In this document: piece by piece, positions 1 through 6,833 of the stretch
Layout of the letters: the number at the start of each line of letters is the position of its first letter
Numbering within the stretch: the first letter of the stretch is position 1
NCBI GenBank assembly: GCA_026391005.1
Contig: JAPLEV010000051.1
Span: 144,608-208,607, forward strand
From: Flavobacteriia bacterium
Lineage (GTDB): Bacteria; Bacteroidota; Bacteroidia; Flavobacteriales_D; Crocinitomicaceae
Direction: 5' to 3'
Length of the DNA: 64,000 nucleotides
The notes under the pieces: model-generated
Seen by the model: only the letters and a program-made list of their open reading frames with translations
Database searches by the model: none
Told to the model about the DNA's origin: nothing
Made by a program: the position numbers and the translations under genes

Positions 1-2
1 CT

Positions 3-1610
3 TTTACAGATACGCTCCAAGCTATCTTTTTCCCTTATTTACTGAGCTATAAAGCGACTAAGGACGAGGCCGCCTTTGGAAAAGAAACAAATTGGTCAAA
101 TTCTAAGGAAATTGAAACTAGAAAATGGAGTGATCATATTGCTTTATTCTTATCTCTTCCCATAATTGGTCATGTGCTAGCACTTGCAATAGGTGCCGTT
201 TCCCGCGATAAGCCAGGTAACAAATCTAGGGTTAAGGAATGGGGCGATTCAATTATTTTTGCCCTTGTAGCGGCCTGCATAATCCGCACTTACGTTTTTG
301 AACCATTTCAAATACCAACAGGTTCGATGGAAAAAACCTTACTTGTAGGTGATTTTTTATTCGTTAATAAATTAGCCTACGGACCAAAAGTTCCTGTTAC
401 GCCTCTATCCTATCCACTTGTTCACAATAATGTACCTTGGATAAACATTCCTTCCTATACTACCATAGAAAAAGGTAGCTATTTTCGCCTGCCAGGATTT
501 GGCAAGGTCAATCGAAATGATGTGGTCGTTTTTAATTACCCTTCTGGTGATACTGCGATTTATGATCCCCGAGTACCGGAAGGATTAATGGGCCACGATT
601 ACCACGGTGTGCTTATTTCAGAAGCACTCTATTATTGGAGAGCCACAAAAAATGCTTCATTTTCTAGTGACACAGCTTATTTTAATTTCATGAATAAATA
701 TGGTCAAGAGTTTATTGATAATATAAGCTATTGGAAGAAAGTGGCACGTCAAGGCATGGAAAATGGCGAAACCTATTCAAGAGGTGGCATGCCAGAAAAA
801 GAGCTCGATTATATTGAACACAAGGGCCTGATTTACAGACCAGTAGATAAAAGAGAAAACTACATCAAGCGCTGTGTAGGTATTCCAGGCGATTTCCTGG
901 AAGTTAGGAACTCCAAATTATTTGTAAATGGAAAAGCAGCTTGGGTAGCCCCAGGCCAATGCTTGCAATATAAAGTAATGAAAAGTAACCTCGCATTTCC
1001 AATGCAGAACGAAATGTGTGAGCGTTTTGGGCTTGAAAATGACCCGATGGGCGCTAGAATTGATTTTGAAGATGGTGACAAGGATTTTTATCTACTCACA
1101 CTTACACCCGACGAAAAGAAAAAAATTCAAACAGCTTTTCCTAAAGCAAAATTTGAAATTAATATCCCAAATGAACGAGCTGATAAAGGGGGAACCAAAC
1201 CTACTATTCAACAAATGATTGAAAACTTGAATATTTTTCCAAAAGATTTCTATGTCAACAATAACATGACTGATTTTGATAAATTTCAAGTGCCCTCTAA
1301 AGGCCAAACGATTACCATATCAAAAAACAATATTGCATGGTATCGCCGAATCATTACAGCCTATGAAGGACATACGCTTGTAGAGAAAAAAGATGGAACA
1401 CTACTAATCGACGGAAAGAAAAGCACAAGCTATACCTTTGCCATGAATTACTATTGGTTAATGGGAGACAATCGCTATAACTCTGCAGATTCAAGAGTAT
1501 GGGGATTTGTCCCGGAAGATCATGTGGTAGGTAGAGCTTCCCTTGTTTGGTTTTCGAAAAGCGCGTATAAAGGAATTAGATGGGATCGCTTGTTTAAGTT
1601 AATCAAGTAA
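3..1610 (+). CDS. lepB: Signal peptidase I, 5'-truncated by window edge
   Basis: Membrane-bound serine protease that removes signal peptides from exported proteins. The reading frame is open from base 3, so the true start lies outside the window; an internal GTG at 174 is not the start because coding continues upstream of it with no stop. Visible motifs are the catalytic serine in PTGSMEKTL (around 319-345), the catalytic lysine in NYIKRCVGIPGD (around 859-895) and the conserved GDNRYNSADSR box near 1470-1500. A hydrophobic segment (SIIFALVAACIIRTYVF) precedes the serine as in the family. The long insert between the lysine and GDNR boxes is typical of Bacteroidota versions. The stop TAA overlaps the ATG of the next gene by one base, so the two are probably co-transcribed. 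Confidence 0.95.
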   Translation, partial: FTDTLQAIFFPYLLSYKATKDEAAFGKETNWSNSKEIETRKWSDHIALFLSLPIIGHVLALAIGAVSRDKPGNKSRVKEWGDSIIFALVAACIIRTYVFEPFQIPTGSMEKTLLVGDFLFVNKLAYGPKVPVTPLSYPLVHNNVPWINIPSYTTIEKGSYFRLPGFGKVNRNDVVVFNYPSGDTAIYDPRVPEGLMGHDYHGVLISEALYYWRATKNASFSSDTAYFNFMNKYGQEFIDNISYWKKVARQGMENGETYSRGGMPEKELDYIEHKGLIYRPVDKRENYIKRCVGIPGDFLEVRNSKLFVNGKAAWVAPGQCLQYKVMKSNLAFPMQNEMCERFGLENDPMGARIDFEDGDKDFYLLTLTPDEKKKIQTAFPKAKFEINIPNERADKGGTKPTIQQMIENLNIFPKDFYVNNNMTDFDKFQVPSKGQTITISKNNIAWYRRIITAYEGHTLVEKKDGTLLIDGKKSTSYTFAMNYYWLMGDNRYNSADSRVWGFVPEDHVVGRASLVWFSKSAYKGIRWDRLFKLIK

Positions 1611-2209
1611 TGCCCCTTTTTCCAAGTGCCTATTTACCTTCGATTGGGTACCTTAAATTATTGAACAAATTTCAAGATGCACAAATTGATTTACACGAAA
1701 ACTTTGTCAAACAAAGTATCCGTAACAGATGTGAAATATTAAGCGCAAACGGGAAATTAAAATTAATTGTGCCCATCAAACACGATCGTTCCATAAAATT
1801 AACAAGCGGAAATATACAAATTGATTATACGGATCGATGGCAAATTATTCATTGGCGGGCAATTCATGCTGCATACGCTCATGCCCCCTATTTCGAGGAT
1901 TATGAAGCGGAAATAAAGGAATGTATTTTGGCAAGGCATGACTACCTGTTTGAAAAAAACAATTTTATTCTTACTATGATCGGTACACTATTGGATATTT
2001 CATTTGAGCGTAAATTTTCAGAATCCTATCAACCAACTGATAGCGAAGATTATCGATCATATGATTTTTTGAATCCAACAGAGGATACGAAAAAATACCA
2101 ACAAGTTTTTAGCTATGAAAAACCTTTCCAGGCGAATCTTTCGATTATAGATTTATTATTTAATGAGGGACCTTTTGCAAGGAATTGGCTGCTTACAGAC
2201 CAAAAATAA
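1610..2209 (+). CDS. WbqC-like family protein
   Basis: 199 aa, matching the WbqC-like family by its N-terminus (FPSAYLPSIGYL) and the central block with DRWQIIHWRAIHAAYAHAPYF. The family is often found near polysaccharide genes, but its biochemical role is not firmly established, so only a family-level call is made. In Bacteroidota it often follows lepB, and here the stop and start codons overlap (TAATG), indicating translational coupling. The 3' end overlaps the convergent minus-strand propeller gene by 17 bases. No signal peptide is seen, so it is probably cytoplasmic. Confidence 0.85.
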   Translation: MPLFPSAYLPSIGYLKLLNKFQDAQIDLHENFVKQSIRNRCEILSANGKLKLIVPIKHDRSIKLTSGNIQIDYTDRWQIIHWRAIHAAYAHAPYFEDYEAEIKECILARHDYLFEKNNFILTMIGTLLDISFERKFSESYQPTDSEDYRSYDFLNPTEDTKKYQQVFSYEKPFQANLSIIDLLFNEGPFARNWLLTDQK

Positions 2210-3158
2210 GCGAATGATTTGCTTTCTTTTGAAATAATTTATTCCAATTTACCTGAACAATAGAATTATTCAACAAATCATTATTTGAAATAAATAAGTC
2301 ACCAAACGTATTAAAAGACATACCAGTTGGATTGGTAAATTGCCCGCCAGAAAGAATAGCAAAATTTACTAATTCTCCAAATTGATTAAAAACCGCCATC
2401 GATTTATCTATTGAAGATAATATATATATTTCATTTGTTTTTGGGTGAACGGATATTGCAGTAGGAATGAAATTTAAGCCAACTGTAGAATCACCATAAG
2501 CATCTTGCTTAAACGAGTTTATTTTAATGTGATTTTTCTCCGCAAAAAGCTCCAAATCAGAAACATCAAAAGTAAATAAGGGCTCCTTATTGAATTTAGA
2601 TTTGTTAATATTATAAGTATAAACAAAACGCAGTGTTGATTGATTTTCACTTTCTAAAACATCTCCAATAAGAAATAAACGATGTGTTAAGGCATGATGA
2701 CAAATCGCAGAACTCTTTATATCGCCATCTCCCTTAGCAAATAGAGTAGTATGAAGCGAATCAAAAGGAGGGTAAGAACGATATACAGACATTGAATTAT
2801 CGACAATAAATAAACTCGAATCAACAACAACAACGTCTCTTATTTCATCAACAATTCCAAAATCTAAAGCCGAGCTAATACTATTTGAGTCCAAATTAAA
2901 TAAAACTACAGAACCCTTGTCGTCTTGAATACAAGCATAATTGTTTTGGTCTAACATTGAAAAATGAATCAAAGGCAAATTACCCATCGGTAATTGCTTA
3001 ACAGAATTGACATTATTTAAATCAAAATAACCATCTTCCTTTAAAAAAGATGTTGCCTTTTTCTTGTAGTTTGTTTTTATTCCAATTTCTTCAATTGACT
3101 TAGCAGCTACAATTGACAATAGCGCAAGAACGAAAGAAAAGAAATACTGCTTTTTCAT
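2193..3158 (-). CDS. Secreted beta-propeller protein, SdiA-regulated-like
   Basis: 321 aa with an N-terminal signal peptide (KKQYFFSFVLALLSIVAAKS). The body is rich in short beta-strand blocks. The segment FIPTAISVHPKTNEIYILSS followed by a GQFTNPTGMSF block resembles the SdiA-regulated/NHL-type propeller repeats, whose members are extracytoplasmic proteins of unknown function. I infer a periplasmic or surface propeller and cannot name a ligand. It is transcribed alone, convergent with the WbqC-like gene, and a TAnnTTTG box lies 18-25 bases upstream of its start. Confidence 0.65.
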   Translation of the reverse strand: MKKQYFFSFVLALLSIVAAKSIEEIGIKTNYKKKATSFLKEDGYFDLNNVNSVKQLPMGNLPLIHFSMLDQNNYACIQDDKGSVVLFNLDSNSISSALDFGIVDEIRDVVVVDSSLFIVDNSMSVYRSYPPFDSLHTTLFAKGDGDIKSSAICHHALTHRLFLIGDVLESENQSTLRFVYTYNINKSKFNKEPLFTFDVSDLELFAEKNHIKINSFKQDAYGDSTVGLNFIPTAISVHPKTNEIYILSSIDKSMAVFNQFGELVNFAILSGGQFTNPTGMSFNTFGDLFISNNDLLNNSIVQVNWNKLFQKKANHSLIFGL

Positions 3159-3175
3159 TTTAATTTATTTCACAA

Positions 3176-3183
3176 CAAAAGTA
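3176..3183 (-). promoter_or_regulatory. Bacteroidota -7 box for propeller gene
   Basis: On the minus strand this reads TACTTTTG, an exact TAnnTTTG match, with the ATG at 3158 downstream. No convincing -33 TTG is seen. Confidence 0.5.
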
Positions 3184-3276
3184 TCTTTTTTTTGAATAAT
3201 AATAAAGAATTAGACAAAATATTCAAAGGACAAATAAAAGTTTTAATCTAAACTTCCTATAAATAAAAACTTAATT

Positions 3277-3284
3277 TAACTTTG
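3277..3284 (+). promoter_or_regulatory. Bacteroidota -7 box for outer-membrane barrel gene
   Basis: Reads TAACTTTG, an exact TAnnTTTG match 21 bases before the ATG at 3306. A -33 element is not obvious. Confidence 0.5.
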
Positions 3285-3305
3285 TGTATCTAAACACCAA
3301 AATCA

Positions 3306-3986
3306 ATGCTCCAAAAATCAATCTATATCGCGGTAATTTGTTTGTTATCGTACAACGCTCAAAGTCAAGTTAGCTTGAATCTTGGTTTAGGACCCTTAAA
3401 AGGTTTTGGAGTGCCTAAATCATTTTTTGGATTTCATGGAGGTATTGAATTACCTAGAAATAACGATGTCACGTTTTATTTACGTTTGGGTTATTATTTA
3501 CCCAAAAAGGAAGAACAAAGTACTACCACCAATGTTACCGCTATAGACCTAACAACTAGTCCGTATAATTTGAGTGTAAGTTATCTCACCTCAACTAATT
3601 ATACTACCATAGAAGGAGGAACGCGTTATTACCTTGGTAATGATTACGATAATGGATTCTCCATTTATGGTGGAAGTAATTTTATGCTTATTCTTAATTC
3701 TGTTAAAAGAAATTATGAAAAATATGACCTCACGGGCCTATATAATTGGGAGAACGATTACGTATTACCTGAATCAGAGGAGGTAAAAGGCACCATCATT
3801 AGTGTTGCCCTTGGCTTACAAGGCGGCGTAAAATATACTTTTCCAGCAAGAGGCACCATTTATGCAGATATAACTGGTAGTTATGCTTTATTTGCTAAGG
3901 CAAGTAATAATACAGCAGCGAACTCTAATCTATACGCCCCTATGATATTTATTTTCAATGTAGGTTTCCGTAAAGATTTATATTAA
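3306..3986 (+). CDS. Outer-membrane beta-barrel protein
   Basis: 226 aa with a signal peptide ending near AQSQ (residues about 1-20). It then alternates aromatic and glycine-rich strands such as VTFYLRLGYYLP and GGTRYYLGNDY, ending with FNVGFRKDLY, a typical barrel-closing strand ending in an aromatic residue. This supports an eight-stranded-type outer-membrane barrel of the OMP_b-brl kind. Function unknown. Its last four bases overlap the convergent aroK gene. Confidence 0.65.
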   Translation: MLQKSIYIAVICLLSYNAQSQVSLNLGLGPLKGFGVPKSFFGFHGGIELPRNNDVTFYLRLGYYLPKKEEQSTTTNVTAIDLTTSPYNLSVSYLTSTNYTTIEGGTRYYLGNDYDNGFSIYGGSNFMLILNSVKRNYEKYDLTGLYNWENDYVLPESEEVKGTIISVALGLQGGVKYTFPARGTIYADITGSYALFAKASNNTAANSNLYAPMIFIFNVGFRKDLY

Positions 3987-4507
3987 TTTTTCCTCAACAC
4001 GCTAATTATTTGATGCGATTGATCTTGAATGGATAATTCTGCATTGATTACATGATGTGATTTTTGATAAAAAATCTTCCTTTGGTCTAATAAATTAATA
4101 ATCGTTGGTAATAATTCCTCGCTCGGTAAATTGGAAATTAAGGGTCGATTATATTTCTGTTCTAATAAGCGCGTATATAAAACCGATGGACTACACTCCA
4201 AATAAATGACAGTGCCAATTTTTAGCATGATTTCCAAATTACTATTATAGCAGGGTAAGCCACCACCGACAGCACAGACAAATGAGTTTTCGGCTGATAC
4301 TGACGAAAGCCAATCCGACTCTTTCTGCCGAAAATATTCCCAAGAATGCTGTTGAACAAGCTCACACACCGATTTACCTTCAATCCGCTCAATTACCTCA
4401 TCTGAATCAATAAAAACGCAAGCCAATTGAGCCGCTAAATAGCTGCCTAAGGTACTTTTGCCAGAACCCATAAAACCTATAAGAAATATTTTACCTTGGG
4501 AATTCAA
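3983..4507 (-). CDS. aroK: Shikimate kinase
   Basis: 174 aa, the usual length for shikimate kinase, which phosphorylates shikimate at the 3-hydroxyl with ATP in aromatic amino acid biosynthesis. The Walker A loop GFMGSGKST is at residues 11-19, the shikimate-binding DSDEVIE at about 34-40, and the GGGLP loop at about 81-85. The lid arginine block is in KYNRPLIS. It is cytoplasmic and monocistronic, convergent with the preceding barrel gene. Confidence 0.95.
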   Translation of the reverse strand: MNSQGKIFLIGFMGSGKSTLGSYLAAQLACVFIDSDEVIERIEGKSVCELVQQHSWEYFRQKESDWLSSVSAENSFVCAVGGGLPCYNSNLEIMLKIGTVIYLECSPSVLYTRLLEQKYNRPLISNLPSEELLPTIINLLDQRKIFYQKSHHVINAELSIQDQSHQIISVLRKN

Positions 4508-4584
4508 TCTATTACGTTTAAAAATTGAAAATCAGTGAATTAAAAAATTTATGCTAAAAAAGAGCGAATTTACCAATTTAATGA

Positions 4585-4615
4585 TTTGATAAACAAAATA
4601 ATCAATGTATATTTG
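4585..4615 (+). promoter_or_regulatory. Promoter of tRNA-Lys
   Basis: TTTG at 4585-4588 and TATATTTG at 4608-4615 are separated by 19 bases, matching the Bacteroidota TTTG / TAnnTTTG promoter. The tRNA begins at 4631. Confidence 0.75.
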
Positions 4616-4630
4616 CACCCCAAAAAGAAT

Positions 4631-4703
4631 GATTCCTTAGCTCAGCTGGTAGAGCAATACACTTTTAATGTATGGGCCCTGGGTTCGAATCCCAGAGGGA
4701 TCA
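4631..4703 (+). tRNA. tRNA-Lys (anticodon TTT)
   Basis: 73-nt cloverleaf. The acceptor GATTCCT pairs with AGGGATC (one G-T pair). The D stem is GCTC/GAGC, the anticodon stem ATACA/TGTAT with loop CTTTTAA, and the T arm CTGGG-TTCGAAT-CCCAG. The anticodon TTT reads lysine codons. The CCA end is not encoded. A strong promoter lies upstream and an intrinsic terminator just downstream. Confidence 0.97.
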
Positions 4704-4710
4704 CAAAAAG

Positions 4711-4742
4711 AGTCCACTTCATGAAATGAAGTGGGCTTTTTT
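4711..4742 (+). terminator. Intrinsic terminator after tRNA-Lys
   Basis: A 12-bp stem (one T-G pair) with a GAA loop is followed by a run of six T starting at 4737, eight bases past the end of the tRNA. Confidence 0.9.
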
Positions 4743-4754
4743 ATTTTATAGCGG

Positions 4755-4859
4755 CAGGAACTTGTTCCTGTAAGCGAGAAAAATAGAAAAGCCCAAACTA
4801 TGCGTAGTATAGTGGACGCTATGCTTGGACTGAGCCAAAGACAGGGTTCATGAAATACT
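4755..4859. other. Non-coding spacer with small palindromes
   Basis: Between the tRNA terminator and the duplicated tRNA 3' end. It contains a perfect inverted repeat CAGGAAC-tt-GTTCCTG (4755-4770) and ACTAT...ATAGT around 4797-4813. The segment gggttc at 4843-4848 may be left over from a T arm. No credible coding sequence is seen. Confidence 0.5.
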
Positions 4860-4877
4860 CCCAGAGGGATCACAAAA
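4860..4877 (+). repeat. Duplicate of tRNA-Lys 3' end
   Basis: CCCAGAGGGATCACAAAA repeats exactly the sequence at 4691-4708, which covers the 3' half of the T stem, the acceptor strand and the first bases beyond the tRNA. The rest of the cloverleaf is absent. It could be the scar of an integration event at the tRNA or the remnant of a deleted tandem tRNA copy, and it has its own terminator downstream as a real tRNA would. Confidence 0.8.
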
Positions 4878-4879
4878 GA

Positions 4880-4915
4880 AACCCATTTCCAACAGGAAAT
4901 GGGTTTTTTATTTTT
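4880..4915 (+). terminator. Intrinsic terminator after tRNA remnant
   Basis: AACCCATTTCC pairs with GGAAATGGGTT around a four-base loop, followed by a T-rich tract. Confidence 0.85.
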
Positions 4916-4950
4916 AATGACGTTCAAAATTTATTTTGATAAGTTAGAAA

Positions 4951-4988
4951 AAAATAAAAAACCAATAACTGCGAAGCAGTTTGGGTTT
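4951..4988 (-). terminator. Intrinsic terminator of the nuclease operon
   Basis: On the minus strand a stem with inner arms AACTGC/GCAGTT around a three-base loop, extended by AAACC/GGTTT, is followed by TTTATTTTT. It begins at the stop codon of the zinc-ribbon gene. Confidence 0.7.
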
Positions 4989-6634
4989 CATGCTTGTCTA
5001 TTATGTTTTTTTTCACTCCAGCATTCAGGGCACCAAGAGCCTTGCTTAGTGCTTGTAGGCTTAATATTATTAGGTGTTGCGAACCAAGATTTATGATTAT
5101 TCTTTTGACAAATCCATTCTAATTTTTTATGTGAGCCTAAATATTCTGTTGATAGGCAACAGCCTCCTTTAGACTTGGCTATCTCTTTCATTTCATCTAT
5201 CGTTCCTTTGCAATTCCCAGAACATTTACAACACCAACTGACTCTTAATGATTGCCAGGTAGTTATATTGATATGACCTTTTTCGCATCGAAATTCTATC
5301 GGGGAATTATTGTTTCTATATTCCGATAGCAAAACCCCGCCTTTTTCTTCAATATAAGTTTTTACTTTGTTGACATCTCTTGCCTTCTCGTTACAACAAG
5401 GCCCAGGACACCATTTTCCCTTACGAATTTCAGTAGGTGTTTTTTTAAATAAATAACCTTGCTGACATATAAATTCTAGATCTGTACTTTCTCCTTTGTA
5501 ACTATCTGAGAGGCATTCTCCATTATAATTTTTAATAATTTTTAATATTGGAATTAGTTTATCTTGATAAAATTGACTGTAAAAAATATTAATGTCAGGT
5601 TCATCCTTTTTCTTTATTTTCAATCCAAGTTTAGAGCATTTGGCATAAAGAACTGAATAGAGCTCTTCCCTCGAGGTAGTTTCGTCATCGATCTCAATTA
5701 AATCAATTTGTTTCTCTTTGCATTTTTCACGTTTAAAGGCATCTCGAGTTTGTTGCTGATAAAAATCCTTTATACCATTTCGATGAAAATGATTAGGATA
5801 ATATCTTTTGTGTTGAGCCCCTTGATATTCAAACGCAACCTGTGATTTTTCATTATACCCATCAAGTTCTAGAGTAGTTTTGTTTATTTTAAGCCATTCA
5901 GGTAATGATTTTTCAAATTTCACTTGAAGAATATACCCAAGATAAAATCGAGTAAGGTTTTCTCCGATACTTGAATTACATGCTTTACACCACTGCCCCT
6001 GTAATAAGTTGTGGAGATTTAATGAAAATTCGTGTCCAGCGGCACACTTCCATTTTAATTTATCCTTGTTACCGTTATATGTTATACTTAACAATTCGCC
6101 AAATCGTTTTTTAGCGATAATGCGTATTTCGTTAATTGTATATTCTTTTCTTCTGCTACATTTACTGCACCATCTTAGTTTTTTACCATTCTCTTTTAAA
6201 CTGGCTTGTTGTAATCTATCCCAACTACTTTTACATTCATGGCCTTTTTCACAGTAGTAGATTATAGGTGATTTGTTATTTATATATTCATTTTTTTTTG
6301 TTCTTAATTTCCCTCCGAATTTTTCAATTTGTGATTCTATGATGGTAAAATCCATTTTGAGGCTTTCAACAAAACAATCCCGGCACCATTGACCTCTTTT
6401 TTTTCTATTTACATTACTCCATTGAGCCTCAAATTCCTTGTGTAATTTGTTTTCGCACTTCCAAAGGTATTTATGGTCACTTCTTTTGTAGTAATTAGAT
6501 AGACATTTACCTTTTTTTTCAATTGCATATTTTTTTAAATCTTCTATAGTGTATTTCATATTTCTAGTTGTGTTTGATAAAAGCAAAGATTCTTCAGTTG
6601 GGAAAAGTGTTAGTTGTTGGTTCAAAGTTTTCAT
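4988..6634 (-). CDS. Zinc-ribbon repeat protein with central PD-(D/E)xK-like nuclease
   Basis: 548 aa. Six related modules of about 60 residues each carry a (W/Y)xC...GH-like pair followed by WCxxC, e.g. WKCAAGHEF...QWCKAC, resembling the DUF4379-type probable zinc ribbons. Three precede and three follow a central domain (residues about 219-325) with GENLTRFYLG, then LELDGY, then AFEYQGAQH. That E...D...ExQ pattern is typical of Vsr-like PD-(D/E)xK nucleases. I infer a DNA-binding nuclease with symmetrical zinc-binding arms. Its ATG overlaps the stop of the 51-aa ORF upstream (ATGA), and the Mrr-helicase gene precedes both, so the three likely form one operon. No methyltransferase is present. 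A nuclease role is inferred from motifs only. Confidence 0.7.
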   Translation of the reverse strand: MKTLNQQLTLFPTEESLLLSNTTRNMKYTIEDLKKYAIEKKGKCLSNYYKRSDHKYLWKCENKLHKEFEAQWSNVNRKKRGQWCRDCFVESLKMDFTIIESQIEKFGGKLRTKKNEYINNKSPIIYYCEKGHECKSSWDRLQQASLKENGKKLRWCSKCSRRKEYTINEIRIIAKKRFGELLSITYNGNKDKLKWKCAAGHEFSLNLHNLLQGQWCKACNSSIGENLTRFYLGYILQVKFEKSLPEWLKINKTTLELDGYNEKSQVAFEYQGAQHKRYYPNHFHRNGIKDFYQQQTRDAFKREKCKEKQIDLIEIDDETTSREELYSVLYAKCSKLGLKIKKKDEPDINIFYSQFYQDKLIPILKIIKNYNGECLSDSYKGESTDLEFICQQGYLFKKTPTEIRKGKWCPGPCCNEKARDVNKVKTYIEEKGGVLLSEYRNNNSPIEFRCEKGHINITTWQSLRVSWCCKCSGNCKGTIDEMKEIAKSKGGCCLSTEYLGSHKKLEWICQKNNHKSWFATPNNIKPTSTKQGSWCPECWSEKKHNRQA

Positions 6635-6786
6635 TTAGTTAGGATAAAATTATAGCCATTTTTTAGTAATCCAAGTGTCGGAAATTCCCCTTTTATTCTT
6701 ACATCTTGATTCAGATGTCCTTTTGAATTCAACTTTGATTGTAATTTGTCAAAGTTATCTATACAATACTCGTTGTAGTAATCCAT
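6631..6786 (-). CDS. Small 51-aa ORF inside the nuclease-helicase operon
   Basis: Runs from an ATG at 6786 to a TGA at 6631-6633. The TGA overlaps the ATG of the zinc-ribbon gene (6632-6634) in an ATGA arrangement, which suggests real translation and coupling. It starts 47 bases after the helicase stop. The product begins MDYYNEYCIDNFDKLQ and ends NGYNFILTK. It is mildly charged, with no signal peptide, membrane segment or family I recognise. It might be a small third component, an inhibitor, or the tail of a decayed gene. The overlap and intact frame favour a real gene. Confidence 0.55.
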   Translation of the reverse strand: MDYYNEYCIDNFDKLQSKLNSKGHLNQDVRIKGEFPTLGLLKNGYNFILTK

Positions 6787-6833
6787 AATTTTAATATTGG
6801 AGTTCAATCGTACTATCGCAATCTAAGACTTAA

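Noticed and set aside
4637..4927. 96-aa minus-strand ORF across the tRNA and its remnant
   Set aside because: It is the antisense of a tRNA gene, its terminators and the repeat; ORFs of this kind are a known annotation artefact.
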